A stretch of DNA of 64,000 nt from Zerene cesonia (lineage: Eukaryota; Arthropoda; Insecta; Lepidoptera; Pieridae). Below the pieces are notes generated by a model, which searched no databases, was not told where the DNA came from, and saw only the letters and a program-made list of their open reading frames with translations. Numbering within the stretch: position 1 is the first letter of the stretch; every line of letters begins with the position of its first letter. The position numbers and the translations under genes were made by a program. Shown piece by piece: positions 1-37,000 of this stretch. Where the stretch lies: NCBI RefSeq assembly GCF_012273895.1, contig NC_052102.1, positions 1,798,001 to 1,862,000 on the forward strand, read 5' to 3'.

Positions 1-72
1 CCATCAGATAGTACTTTTGAACATTGTATATGAATGAGTATAGTAAAGTGAAGACGGTCCCTAATGTTGCAG

Positions 73-22579
<22,507 letters not shown>

Positions 22580-22852
22580 AACTATCTGTGACGCTGCGTG
22601 CAGTATGGCCTAACTAAGTTTGTTTCTGGCAATCGCTTCCCTTGGACTGTATTGAGACAAGTTTTCTGTTCTTCTGTTCTTGTATATTGTGTTTTTCTGT
22701 CTGGTTTACATTTTTTTTTAAATTTCAGTAAAATACAGACAAATTTGTGTGATCTCTATGAATTAAATTGAAAATTTTAGAAAACTAATTTTTTTTCGAA
22801 TCTAATCAGTTACAAGAAAATAGAAAAAGTGATACTATGAATGTGATCATTA

Positions 22853-22858
22853 AATAAA
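22853..22858 (+). terminator. Possible poly(A) signal of the membrane-protein gene
   Basis: First AATAAA downstream of the TAG, about 275 bases after it. Such hexamers are frequent in AT-rich DNA, so this is weak. Confidence 0.35.
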
Positions 22859-25800
22859 TTTACGAATTAACAAAATTAGCGTTTTTATGACTTTGTTTTC
22901 TCTAATTTGTAATGATTATTAAGTAAGAAAGGAGATATTTCTGTAATGTCATTTTCATTTTGTACACTTAATTTATCACCACGTTAACCTGAACCTTAAT
23001 ACTATTAGAAATAGAATACTTTTCCCTTCAATATATAAGTTCCTTGTACAACAATATACAAAGAAAAAGTACACAAAAACCAGACTGAACACAAAATTTT
23101 TGTTCTAATGTTTGACACGTTAAAAAAATGTATAATATTAAAGGCTTAGTGAATGGTGAATCGTGAATGAAATATCTCCTTCGCAATCATTCATCTTATT
23201 GTTATTCTCTGCGTTTTCATACTTATTTCTTCAATCATGTTGAATCCAATATGATTTGCTCTCCAATATGAAAAAAGTAGTTAATGAAAAATATTCGTCA
23301 ATGCGCCGAATATCCGATTTTGACAACAACCAATGACTAATTTCATGTCGAACGAATCAGAAGTGAAACAGTAAACTTTCAAACAGCTTTAATTAAGTTA
23401 AACCGAAAACCGATTTTACGTTTCATTTATCGAGTGCATTTGAACGGCGAATTTGCATTTTAATTTTGCCAATTCACAAAAATCGGATATTCTGGAACTT
23501 TCCTAAGCCGATAGTTCTCTTAAACGTTTCGTTACTGTGATGTACATAGTAGGTTGTAAGTGACTGAGTCTTTGCCACTTTTTTACATATCTACGACTTA
23601 GAATAAATGTAAAAGATAATAATGGTAAATAATTAAATGGACTCGTGCGTGACCCGTTGTAAATAATCTAATGGATGAGAGATAGGTTAGCGTCGATACG
23701 CGGCGCGTGGTTGTATGTGTCTTGTATAGATTTGAATTTCGTATTCGGTTCGAAGGTAAAATAGGTCGATTTGTGTATATTGACATACTTTTTATTTATA
23801 CATACACTACATATCATTTTTTATGGATAACATAAATATGTAATTGAAGAGTAAATTTTAAATAGGACAGAATATCACTTTTTACATATCCTATAACACT
23901 ATCTTTGAGTTCACATAAACTTCTTAACATAGTAAATTATTTCATCATAAAAATGTTTAATATTATAAATGTGATCTATTTAACTGTGGGTAATATTTAT
24001 ATTTTATCTTAGTATATTGCTGTGTTCTCTTGGGATTTTGTAATAATAATTTAAGAAGATTCAAAGTAATTATATAACATAATTATTGAATATATATGAT
24101 TCGATTTTGGCCAAAAGTTATGTGAATTATACTAAGATAAATATTGCAAATAAAATGTCATCAATCAATTACGAAATTATGATAAATTAATATACAACAG
24201 TTAAATAAACGAGATAACTTTGTCATCATAACAAAAAGAAATATGTAATAATCTTTTCTATAAATTAGTTTTACACAAAACATATTGTATCTATCGAACT
24301 TATTTTATCATCGAACGGTTGGTCTCAGAAACTTAGCTTAGACATAATTTAGGTAGATGTAATTATAAGTGATTTGTTAATATAAAGTTTAAAACTCAAA
24401 GAGTTCGCCCTACTGTTATTTATTTTGGACGAGATTAAAGGTTGTCTTGGAAAATATTTTGTCTTATTTAAAACCCTTTTTATCTAATCGAATGTCCAAT
24501 GTTATTCCCTCGATCAAGTCTATTTATAGAAGTATATACAACCTTCCTCTCTGTCTTCTTGGTATTTCCGAAAACAAAGCTCTAATATACGACGGTTGCT
24601 GCTTAACCTGCTTTGAAACCCTTCACTTACAAAATTACAACTTAGAAGAGTAAGAAGTAGACTTATAATCTCTACTAGCCTCCACTTACTACGAAGTATA
24701 CTTGTATTAAAAATAGTTTTCTGCTTATTTTACCGCGATTTTCCCCAAGATCCTATAGCGGAGTGTAAGAAAATCTTCAAGGACTACATTGACCTTTTAC
24801 GCAATATAGTGAATGCTGCCTGGCAGAGATGGCTTTGCGCCAAAAACCCTCCATTTATAAAATTTATTTTGGGTCTACATTTTATATTTATTTAATAACA
24901 TCAATTGTACAATAGTCTAAAAAAATATTGTAGCACATTAATTTTGGCAAGATCTAATGCGCACTACAATCCGCAAAAAGTATAAAAGTAATGCATAAAT
25001 GATACTTGAAACATTGATGAAACCCGACTATTTTAAAACATTCATTCCCAATATTCACGTTTTCATAAGCACTGTAAAATGGCCAGCTACAAAAACCTCG
25101 CAATGAATACGATTCGGGTCAGCGCTGTGGGCCAAAAAACAATAAGACTCTATCATTGTTCCATTGAATTACTGAGCGCGAATCCTGAGGTCCAGGCGCG
25201 ACCGCATCCGCTCCGCTACGACCTCATGAAATTTACAACCGGATCTACAGGCTACTTCTTCGCTGCAGTTGCGCCAGCTCGATGTTCACTCGTTTTTACC
25301 CGACTGCGACGGAACGGGGGTAATGCTATTCGAGCGAATGTATGTATGTGACTATCTACGTCCATTTCTTTGGCATGTCCCACAGGACAAATTTCTGAAC
25401 GTATTTTGACACATGAGCTATCAACTTGAATATGTAAAAAAATTCCTTCGAATTGATTGACATATTATGGTTTTTTTTTCGTGAGTATTTAAAAAATTTA
25501 TTCCTATATTTAATTCTTTTTTTGTTTGATGCTTTAATAAAATATATATAGATGAAGAATTTATTTAAACGCACTAATCTCAGAAAGTGTGGGACAGATT
25601 TCAAAAATGATTTCACCCTTGGAGTTCTTGATAGTGCTGTATATAGGTTTTATACCACGGGCAAAGTCGTGACGGACCCCTCATTGCAATAAATTGAACA
25701 CTTAGTCGATTAAATACGTATGAAAAATGTATTAGTAGCAATACTCAAATAAGTAAAGCTAGTTTGAAGTTTTAAAAAAAAAGTCTGATACCTATATAAT

Positions 25801-26834
25801 GTTTTAAACTATCCATTTATAGATACAATGTTTTGGTAGACATAGTTTTTAATTATACCCAAATTCAAAATGATAACAACAACATATCTTTGTTTTGACA
25901 CTAAGCCTTTCATCAAAAAGGATGTTTTCTTAATTCACACTTGGCATTCCAGTAAGGATGATCAGTAATGAGTATAAGCGTTATAAATGGGGTGCTATAT
26001 ACAAATAATGTAATTTTACAAATTGAGCCTTATACATGTGATCATAAGGTTGTGTTTGGTATAATTGTTGGAAGTATAAAGGTGCATTTATAATAATAAC
26101 ATAATATTAATATGTTTTATAATTATATGAATAAACATTAACAAACATAGTCAACAAGGAAGACTTATAGTTTCGCAATGTTCACCAACTAGAAGGCAGT
26201 TGTTAGCAATTAAAATTCGACATATTATATGAGTAAGTTATACGGAAACCTATCGCCCTTATGTAAACCGTAAACTGCGCATGGCCAGACACGCACTTTT
26301 ATTCTATAAGTTGTAATCATTCTAGTAAACGTGCATATCAATTCGATAGCATAGGTATAGCTAGATCAAATCCAGTAATTATCATATTTATTTTGCGGCA
26401 AGCGTGCGTTATGAGTCAGTGTGAACACGCCCTAACAAGAGAGCAGTCGTTAGGGTAGATGACACAAATGAATCATAATAGCGTCAAGGCTCGTAAAGGC
26501 TTTTATTGTCGTTTCAGCGCACTCGAGCTAAGTATCATTTGAATGAATGTGGGTTTTTGTTGTGGAAGAATTAGGGATATTGCGTAACACTATCCTAATG
26601 CACTGGCGTAGTTGGTATTTAGTGCAGCGGATGTTATGAAATTTTAAATTGTGACCAGTGCAGTGAGATCTTTGTGTTTTATGGTTGCGCTTACGTCGTA
26701 GAGGCCAAGGTATCTGGTTATGTGTGTTTAAGGTTTAAGGGTTTTTCTAATAAAGCATGAGGTGACTTAATCTTAATGACAACAATTAATCTTGAGGTTG
26801 CTTCTCAAGGACAGGAGACAATAGTTTGATTTTT

Positions 26835-27019
26835 TTATGTCATCCTCGGCAATGGAGCTGATGGGTCGCCTGATCGTAAGCACTACACTGTAACCATTTG
26901 GAGAGGCGTAAAGTTGATTGCAGACCTTACACCTCACCTCACCACCAGAGATGAAGGATTGACGAGAGAAATAAAGGAAATGACTGGGAAGGGTAAGGAA
27001 AAGGATATGGGCCTCCGGT
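26835..27019 (-). mobile_element. SINE fragment
   Basis: TTATGTCATCCTCGGCAATG-type 3' end followed by GGGTCGCCTGATCGTAAG and AAGGATATGGGCCTCCGG is the reverse complement of the SINE 3' two-thirds, with substitutions. The 5' head is missing. Confidence 0.6.
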
Positions 27020-27721
27020 TAATAGTTTGCGTTAAGTATCAAATTGGAAGATGGAAAAGATCAAAATTTTTCTTTTTACCGTTTATCGTGAATTTTTAGC
27101 AATAGCTAACAATGATTATGGATGGCGGATCTCATAGTAAGGATAACTCAAAAAATTCTTTAGTTTTAGATATGCCCAAAAAATAAAAGACAGACTCAAA
27201 ATACTCTATTTATTGCCATCATTGTTAATATTAATAATAAGCTATACATTTATATTTTCATTTGAAATTATCACATAAAAATATGACGATAATATAACAT
27301 TGTTTAATATTTAAAATGTTAAATAATATACCATTAATATTTGATATTAATATATACGACATTAAAATGTCGAATAAAAATAACTACGAATGATTTTTAC
27401 TAGACAAGAAGAGTGACTTATAAACATATTTTATTTATTTATTCCCCATATGTGGTATTCTAACATTTATTTATTAGTTTCCTTACAACATGGTATATGA
27501 ATCTATAACTTTAATTATGTTATTCATTATTAAAAATAAATCTGAAAGGTAGTTTCTTTCTCTAGACATCATACAGTATAGTCAGAAATAAAATATATTA
27601 TATCCTAATCAAATTCTCCCTGAAGTGTTAGTTACAGCTTGCGAGCACTAAATCATAAATAAAATTATACTTCGAAAAAACTAAAAAAAAATATTATTAC
27701 ATGATAATATGAAGTAGCTCA

Positions 27722-27727
27722 TTTATT
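27722..27727 (-). terminator. Possible poly(A) signal of the arrestin gene
   Basis: First AATAAA on the minus strand after the arrestin stop, about 190 bases downstream. It is weak evidence because the region is AT-rich. Confidence 0.35.
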
Positions 27728-27918
27728 TTTCATTTGCTTATAATAATACAATTCATAAAAGTCGTAATAAAATACATTCACATAAGTATTTATATTTGAT
27801 ATAGTTTACGAATATACATAATTAATAATAAAAATACATTCTACATATTTTGTTAAGGCCACTTTATATTTTTTTGTATTTTTTTTTTGACTAGACAATC
27901 CCAAACAGATTATTCTCA

Positions 27919-28017
27919 TCAGTAGACATCAATGCTTTCCTGATGATGCACAGTATCCTGTCGGAACATCTCCACATCCACCTGGCTGTCGGCTTGCACT
28001 AGCTTAGCGCGACCCTC
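27919..28017 (-). CDS. Arr1: Arrestin exon 8: short C-terminal tail
   Basis: The acceptor CCCCTCAAG precedes 28017. The exon gives residues 350-381 in phase 0, starting EGRAKLVQADSQ and ending QESIDVY before TGA. The tail is acidic with FRQD and is the least conserved part of the protein. Confidence 0.9.
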   Translation of the reverse strand, partial: EGRAKLVQADSQVDVEMFRQDTVHHQESIDVY

Positions 28018-31000
28018 CTTGAGGGGAAGCAAATAATGTAAACGGCACTTTATTTTTAATGACAAGCTGTTTTAATGGTACTTGTTTAAAACATAAGATG
28101 GAAAGGCAAATGATAAAGTAATTTTTAAAGTATTAATGTCAGATATATGAAGTGTATAAAATATTATATTAAGGTTAATAAAAACAATGTAAAAGGCGCT
28201 TTATTTTTCATGAAACATGCTGATTAAAAGTGCATTTTTTACACGTGCTGTTCTTTTAGAGTGTGTATAAAAAATGGTGAGATATAGTCTGTACAATATA
28301 ACATAACATGGAGTGTTCATGGACATTGTTTGTAAAATATAAGGCAAATAAAAATTGTGTGATTTATTTAGCACTACAAAGTTTCACACTACTTTCTACT
28401 CAATAATCAATCATTCACTCAGCCTGCATTTTAATTTTATATTTAAAACATTCACTGTATTTTCATAATTAATTAATGTACCTAATAAAGGAGGTTCGAC
28501 ATAAAGAAGTAAATAAGTACGAGGCGAGGAATATCAATCCAGCTAATATTAAAAACGCGACATTTAGTTACCACGCGAGACCCCACGGTTCTCTTCTATA
28601 ACATAAACCTAGTACAACACTTAACACACTATAATATCTATCTATTATAGGCAATACAAAATGACACGTACACTAATACTATAAATTATATAAATAACAA
28701 AAGACAATCCTTTTTGGTGGCTTTATAAAACCACGGTAAAAGTGAAACTTTTTTTCACATCACATATATTTAACTGATGGTCAGCTGATGGATCTATAGA
28801 CGCCGCCATATTGGCCTCGGCTGCTCTGACGAGCGCCTTTATTTATTCCTACTCCCCGGCCGACCGTCACGCGACATGCGATACACAGACCAATAAAATT
28901 ATGATAAATGAGACGAAGTTATCAAAGTTTGAGTTTAAAAATACTAATACAAAATCACGTTTACACTAATGCCACAAATGATATAAATTTAAGACGATGT
29001 TATCGAAGTTTCAGTTTAAAAATACTAATACCAAACACACTAATACTACAAATGATATAAATAACATTACATATGTATAGCGAAACTCGTATGATCAACA
29101 ATATCGTGTGCATCGCTTACTTTCGGGTGCATGAGTATGAAGGGCAGCTCGGCGCTGAGCTCGCCGTTGAGCGCGCCCAGGTACAGCTTCACCTTGGCGC
29201 TGTAGCTCACTATGATGCCGAAGGCGTCGCGCTGCTCGGGCTCCAGGAGGCTGCGGGTACAGACAAATATATATAGGACCCAGTACCGAAAGGAAAGTGA
29301 CCTCTGTTACTAAAAACCTAAGACCGCAGTTTTAAAACACACAAACCTTCGATCAACTAGATGATTAGTCACGTACGAAATCAAAGCTTAATTCTGTCTA
29401 CTACATTTCTAATAAAGGGAGAGAAATCATCATTCATTTCAATCACGGCCATGACACCGAGTAATGAAGTCACTAATCTTAAAAATGTTATTCAATAATT
29501 AAATAAGAGCTCACTTATCAAGTGCGCTCTTATTTCCGAGGCGATTATTTTGCATTGATATCTAGTTGGTATTGCTAATCAAAGTAACTAACACATGACA
29601 TAGAACATAATAAAACCAAACTGCCTTCAAATTGTCAGAACTAGACCATAATTAAATAGTCACACCTGCTTTATAAAATAGGTTCATTTAGTAAAAAGTT
29701 ATAAGACAACACAAAAAATACAGTCGAATTTAGAACCTCCTGCTTTTCTTAAAGTCGGTTAAAAATAAAGGCACACTCACAGCGTAGTAGAAGCGAGGCT
29801 ATTATCCTGCCTCTTGAGCTGCGCATCTAGCGCGAGCCCGCGGCGATCGCGCAGCGTGCTCAGCTCCGGCCGCAGCTGCACCACCTTCTGCATGCTCGCG
29901 CCCGGCTGCAGCGGGCACCCATCCCTGTCACACATATGTTACAGCTGCCTCGTGCTATATCTGCTGTCCTTGTTACACACGTGGCTATAGAAGCTGGGAA
30001 ACGGCGTATACCCTACTATACGCATGGATATAGCTGTTTTGTGGTAGTGTACAGTCACTGTTATACGATGATTATTGAAGTTGTGACATAGCGTTTATCC
30101 ATCCCTGTTACACACATGGATAAAGCCGGTTCTTAATAGACTGCTGTCTTTGTTACACACAATATGGTTTTACAAAAACTGACATTTAGTGGGCAACCGA
30201 CAGTCTTGTAATGTTTATAGCAGAGAAGAGTATAGTGGACCCCTATCCCTGGTGTACGGCTACAGTTGGTTACAGAAAAACTGAGACATAGAGAGCATCA
30301 AAGACTCTTTTATATGATTTTAGAGCAGAGCATGATTATAAATATTTAATAGATTGCTGCCCTTGTGTGACTTTGACACATATGTGATACACATGATTAA
30401 AAAGCAGCTGAGTCATAGCGGGTTTCCGTCTTGTACAGACATTTAGAAAGCAGCAGCGACACATGGGAACGGTGTGGTCACAGGGGACATATCCTAAATA
30501 AGGAACATGGCTATAAGGCATTTGAATAGCACTGAGCATTTGTCCATTAAATCAGTTCTAGGTTATTGAGGACATGAATGTGATAGTGTCAACTGGCGCT
30601 CACAGTTTTTAGACTAGATTTCATGTAATACAAAGCCCCTTTGTACCCCTATATGTCCTTGTTCCGAACTTATATATGTATATGTATTTTTTACCACTAG
30701 CCCATATTAGCCAGATCCACAGAACATGCGATATAACATGCCTAGAACCACAAAATTGTGGAACAGCTTGCCTGCGTCGGTATTTCCATCTGCCTTCAAT
30801 ATAGACTCCTTGAAAGAAAGAGCTTATAAATTTCTAAAAGGCCGGCAAATCAATCGCATTTCCCCAACACTGTGATTGCTTATGGGCGACGGTGATCACT
30901 AACAATTAGGTGCATCGCCTACCCTTTTGCTGGTATTGGTATAAAAAAAAAATTGTGATTCGAAGTATGTGATAGCTGAGAAACTCATAATCAAGGTAAG

Positions 31001-34000
31001 AAAAGAGATGCTACACAATGTTATATTAAACATAATATGCATCGCCTAATTATGTCTGCTTATTAAATATGTGCGGTGTGTACACGCTATTAAGAGTAAC
31101 GTTGGTGCTTTGAATTTCAGAATACGTATACGCATAATTAGATTTGGTTGGTAAACGAACTACGGCTCAGACATATGGTAATAAATTAATTGCTAATATT
31201 GTATTTATTACTATTATGTGAAAGGTAATGTAGAACATACTTCGCAAGAAAGAAGCATTAGAAATGTATAAATGAAGACAATATGGTTTTTCGTAGTTTC
31301 TAGTATATTATAATTATTTCTACTCTGTTAAAATATGTGTTAAACTTAAACTTTATCTATATTAAGTATTATAAAGTTTATACAGAAATTTATTATTTAT
31401 TAAACCAGTACTGTGTATTCATAACTGCATCAGAACTTTTAGCTGGTTTACCATTTAACGACGCATAAGGACCCTCTATTCTGACTAAGATTTATTCAGT
31501 ACTATTTGTCTTTGTATTCATGTCTTTGAATATTTTTAATTTTTGATATCCTTTAGCTGCCAGCTTTCTTAATACTTAGTAAATTACATATATCTAAAAG
31601 CAACCATAGTTTCTTGTCGCCTCTTCTCGTAGAAACCACTTTTCGAACCGATGGTAAATGTTAAAACTGTGTCGACGATTCTCTAAGAATTGAATAAATA
31701 AATGTTTGACTTTGAGTTTGAGTTTCATAAAGCATACTCACTGAGTCTCCACACTACACACCACGTTACGGTATTGTCCGTTCTGGAAGAGCACCACGTC
31801 AACAGACTGCAGGATGCAGGCCTTGATCTTCTTGACCACCTTGTTGCTATGGTTCCTCACGCTGATGTTGATGGCTATGGTCTCGCCGTGGATGTAGAGC
31901 TATAGTATGGATTAGGAATTTTTCTATTTGAAGAACATGTAGGAAATTATACGCATGATAACATTTTTTAAGGGTAAAGTGAAGCCACAGAAGGGTTGAT
32001 TTAAATTAATCTTAGTATTCAGTGTTTCATAGATTTTACAACTGAGAAAATTTTATGAGAAGATAAGAAGGAACTGAGCCTATTGAAGTATTAAGAAAAA
32101 TTAAAGATTGTGGATGAAACACCGATTTTCTGTCGATGCATGGATACTTGTTTAGTGTGAGCATTAATTTTGACCAAAATAGGAGATAATGGTTTATGTA
32201 ATGGTGTGTTGGTGGCATACTTGTTTATCCAGGGTGAGTTCCAGCTCGAGTTGTCCCGGGGACAGCATAAAGTCCTTCCTGACGACGGTGCAGGGTTGCG
32301 GGCCTGGCTTGTTCGGTGCGTACTGCACCTTGCGGATGCCCAAGGCTACAGTGCTCCTAGAAGCATTGTTTAAAAATAAATTATAACATATATTTCGTAA
32401 TCTTTTAGTGACAAGATCCTTTGTTGGTGTGATAATAAAATTGAAAGTGTGGGTTTCGCAGTACTAGGAATAATTGTTACCTAAATTATAGAAGAACAAA
32501 AAACATAAAGAAAATACTGTTTTCATATGGAAGTGGAATGGTTACACACTTAAATTTAAATTAGTATTTAATATGAAATTCTCCTTATACGCCACTTACT
32601 TTGGTTAAAATAACAATAAGCTTGTACTAAATTAATGTATTTAATAAAAACGATTGTAGTAACAATTTTATGATGCAATGCAATCACCTGCGATGAGACC
32701 GGTCAATCTCAGTGTCTCCCACAAACAGCTTGATGTAGTAGTGCACACCACACGGCTCCCCCTCATCCTCCAGGCCTGGCTGCAGGGTCACGGAGCCTGG
32801 GGACCCAGCAGGGACCGACAAACGGAACGGCAGAGCGGTTTCTCCGAGCTTCTTCATCAGTCTCTCCTAGAGTATGAAATAAGTGTTTTAAAAGACAATA
32901 TATTCAATTATATTAACTTAAAAATGCATGGTTGCACTTTTTAGATTTCAGTACTGCTACATTGATACAACAGGATTTAAATTAGAACTGTTTTCTGATT
33001 CCTCAAAAAATGTATAATCGGTACGAAACACTAACCTATTACAGTTAATATCAATAAATACAATTTAAGCTATATAGTCCATACTAATATTATAAAGAGG
33101 AAAGATTTTATATTTTGTTTTTGTAATGGATACACTCAAAAACTACTAGACCGATTTTAAAAATTCTATCACCATTAGAATGCTGCAACTTCGCTGAGTG
33201 GCATAGGCTATATATGAACCACGGGCGAAGCCGAGGCAAACTGCTAGTGGATGATAATTTAATAATTACTAATGTCGAACACAAGTATGCATATGAGCCG
33301 AGGGATAAAATATTCTTTACAGCCCATGTAAGAACAAGGTTGAATACCTCTCTTTCTTTAATAAGCTTTCTTTCACTTAAACTTTCACGAGTAATACGTA
33401 ACTATATAGGTAAGAGATTATATAATAATGCCGCTTTTCATTAAATTCATTAAATATTCTACCAATCAAAAACAAAATGTATAAAAAAAAATAGATTAAA
33501 ATCGTTCTATTCAGCTTTTAACATAAGCCGATATCAATATTAATTAAAAGCAAAATATCTATAATATTGAAGAAACATCTATTATCCAGTAACATTTTAA
33601 GCCAACCAATTAATCAAACACTTAAGACAAATTGAACAATTTGGGGTGCTATTTAAGGGACCTGGTGGTCACGACCCTGGATCGGGAATCAAAAGGATAC
33701 ATGAAACCGACAGTATTGTATAGTTTGCCCGCACTTAAGGCTTCAGAGGTAATATTGATGAACGTCCTCAATAGTAAGATATATCGAAAATCTAATTGGA
33801 CTTGCATGGTAAGATAGCATCTATGCTAGAGCTAATATAGTTCTAAGCAAATATAGTTAAATATTTATATAGGAAAAAGGTTTGTGATATTTTATAAAAA
33901 TTATCCAACAAAAGAACTATAATGTGAATAAAACTGAAAAGATTCAAATAAGAAATTTTGAAAGAATAGAAATATACTCGTAGTATTTTCTTGTGTTTGA

Positions 34001-37000
34001 ATAGAAATACTCAAATATCAATTTAATCATTAGAGTTTTTGCAGAAGCACTTTTAAATAGTCTTTACTTCTTCTTTATTATTTACCGTTTACATTCGGTA
34101 AAAATTTACTATACCTAATATGTGCCGGAGGTAAATGGTAAACACGATAAATTAATTACTATTGACAAATTCTATCAGTCTTTCTGCTGTCAATGCAAGC
34201 ATGATAACTACTGGAAATGCACAATACAGACAATGTAATAACAATTGAGATTATAATCAGCATATTATGATACAATGTTACGAGTTATTTATAAATAAAC
34301 TAGCTGCACCCGGCAAACGCTGTTCTGCCTTACTCTTATCATTTAGGGGTGTGAAAAATAGATGTTAGCCGATTCTCAGACCTACCCAATATGCTTACCA
34401 AATTTCAGAGGAATCGGTCAAGCCGTTTCGGAGGAGTATAGAGACTAACATTGTGACACGAGAATTTTATATATAAGATATACACGTTTATTAGTCATAA
34501 TTACGTTAAATAAACTCGTATATTTTGGAGGACTCAATACATCCATGGTCAATGGTTAATCTCTTCTTGAAGTTAATCCACACATACAAAGCCGCGTACA
34601 TTAACTAGTTTTCAAATTATACATGAAATGAATTTCTCCACCAAAATAGGGCTTTATTTACTTCTTCATTACACGCCTCCGGGTGTATGAACTCGACTCG
34701 ACTCGCTTATAATTATTCGGTAAATAATTTCCCACACCGCATTATTGCGTTACAAGATTTCATCCAAGTACGTAACTACGTTTTAACGTTGTATTGTAAA
34801 ATCCGCTTTTCAAGAACCATGAGCTAATCCCCAAATAGATTTCATTTACCACAACGGAGCTGGCGTTCAACCGTGCTCCATCTAATTATTGTTAACGTTG
34901 GTAAATACGCGCCGTAAAGTAATAAGGATGAATGATTTAACAGCTGCTACAGTCTTATATAATCCTTATAGGAACAGGATAATGGCTTGATTTGGTAGGA
35001 ATTCCGTGGAGGTTACTCTGTTTTGGTGGAATTCAATTGAATTTGAATTGTGGCATTTATCGATTCAGATTTGTTTTTTCAAATTGTTATATTAGTTAGT
35101 GTAAGAATTCACACATTCACGAAACTATTGTATTGTATTTTATTTTTCATTATACCTATATTATATCTTGATACGGTTTGGCAAAAAACGGGGGTTCGAA
35201 TCCCGCCCCGTGATCAAATTTTTTCTATTCTTTCAAAATTTCTCATTTATAAAGCATTTCAATACAATAAACCTAAAAATTCTTTTTACAATAACACTAT
35301 TCTTTACAATTATTAATTTTATAAATAGTTGGTTATGATTAAAATACTCTTTTACTAGATAATTATAGTGCCATTATAAGTATAATAAGAATTAACCTTA
35401 TTACACTTGGAAAATGTACTTTAAACTTTTAAGTACTATTTCTAGATGCACTAAGTAATTCTATGCTATTTATGTTAGTAAAATGAGAAGGGGCGTAAAC
35501 TTTATACAATATTGAGTAAAACTATACGCCGCTAGTATAACCGAAACCAGAACCCCTCAAGCATAATTAAACTTATCGCAAATACCTGAGTGCGAGTCAG
35601 ATCATAAGACCGTTTCTCAGGCGCCGGATAGATCTGGTCTGAGGCAAGGTACAGCTCCTTGTAGAAGTTGACTCCCATCACCTCGTCCTCTTCACGGCCG
35701 TAGCGGAAGGTACACACCACCTGCGCGAAGACCTTACGCCCACGAACATACTCATCGTCCACTACCACAATGCCATCTGCAATTATATTATTATAATAGA
35801 ATTTCATGGTAATATTACCACCATTATAAGAATATACAAAATTCACGGAACAATTAACTAGTTGGTACAACTATTACATTTGACGCTTATAAATACATAA
35901 TGAAATCCTGGCAATATCATGCCAATATTATTGTAATGAAGACTTAGTATTTTCTTGTGTTTGATTTTACGTGAAGTTATAGACTTAATGGACTCTAAAC
36001 GCGATTTATTCATTATATTATTTAACCCGACGTTTCGAACACTTTACAGCGAGCCTGGTCACAGGGAGACTATGATGACTTAGTATTGTATGTGTAGGTG
36101 ATTAACCTAATAAATTGAAATATCCTGTATATTCATTATTATCTAGTATGTTATGTTTTCCCATTTGTGTTATTGAAAAGCTTAAATAAAAAAATAGAAG
36201 AAAATTAAAGCAGGAAACAATCCAATTTACAATAAGTTACTATTGCTTTGTGAAATGTTATGCAGTTTTATGATAACTGAAATTAGTTGTAAACTTGATT
36301 AACAGGTTATCGACGACAAAATTAAAAAAAATGGTTGCCTGTAAAGTTGGTTTTACGGGCGAAGATTTTACGTGACAACGTCTTTTTCTCGGTAGAATAT
36401 TTATTGATATGAATATTATTAAATTGCATAATAGGAACAAGCAATTGAATGAAAATAAGAATTGCACAAATTTTAACTATAGAAAATATATTTTGTTTAC
36501 TAAAAAGACAGAGACAGAGACACAAGCACGCGCCGATTCAATGCGCCTAATTCTCTAGTGCTGCGCGCGCGGCGGACCGATCATAGTTCGGTGACTCATC
36601 GTAACGTTACCGGGCGTTACACTTTTTCATGAGTGACTCCGAGCCGCAACCTAATTTAAGACGTTGTCACGTCAAAAGTGGTGAAGTTTCTTACCAACTA
36701 TGAATATTATAAAAATCATACACGCATTATTGTTGGCTGCGCAAATCCCGTATAATGTAATATACGTAATAGGTAACATGATATTATTCCAGGAGTATCG
36801 TTTGCTATTAAATTATTAACACACTAGAAATTAGGTCACGGTTAATTTAGTGTTATTAACGTTTTATATCCCCACTAATATTATAAATGCGAAAGTAACT
36901 CTGTCTGTCTGTCTGTCTGTTACGCTTTCACGCCTAAGCCACTGAACCGATTTCCATGAAATTTGGTATGAAGATAGAACTGACCTTAGGAAAGGACATA

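Larger units (their letters stand above)
22580..27918. other. Intergenic region between membrane-protein and arrestin genes
   Basis: Convergent 3' ends meet here. A possible poly(A) signal AATAAA lies at 22853-22858 for the left gene. The rest is AT-rich with a lepidopteran repeat piece near 25180-25350 (CGACTGCGACGGAACGGGGG) and a SINE fragment at 26835-27019. No gene is seen. Confidence 0.5.
32867..35585 (-). other. Arrestin intron 2 (2.7 kb)
   Basis: Contains two Helitron-type copies (33083-33247 and 34302-34493) and a tRNA-like T-arm repeat (35189-35250). Other sequence is AT-rich. A lone stretch at 34640-34960 is more GC-balanced but has no recognised feature. Confidence 0.55.

Noticed and set aside
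25079..25351. 90-codon plus-strand frame
   Set aside because: Contains a common lepidopteran repeat (ACCCGACTGCGACGG) and no recognised protein.
29073..32373. Plus-strand frames over 29073-29276, 31702-31905 and 32170-32373
   Set aside because: They are antisense to arrestin exons 7, 5 and 4.
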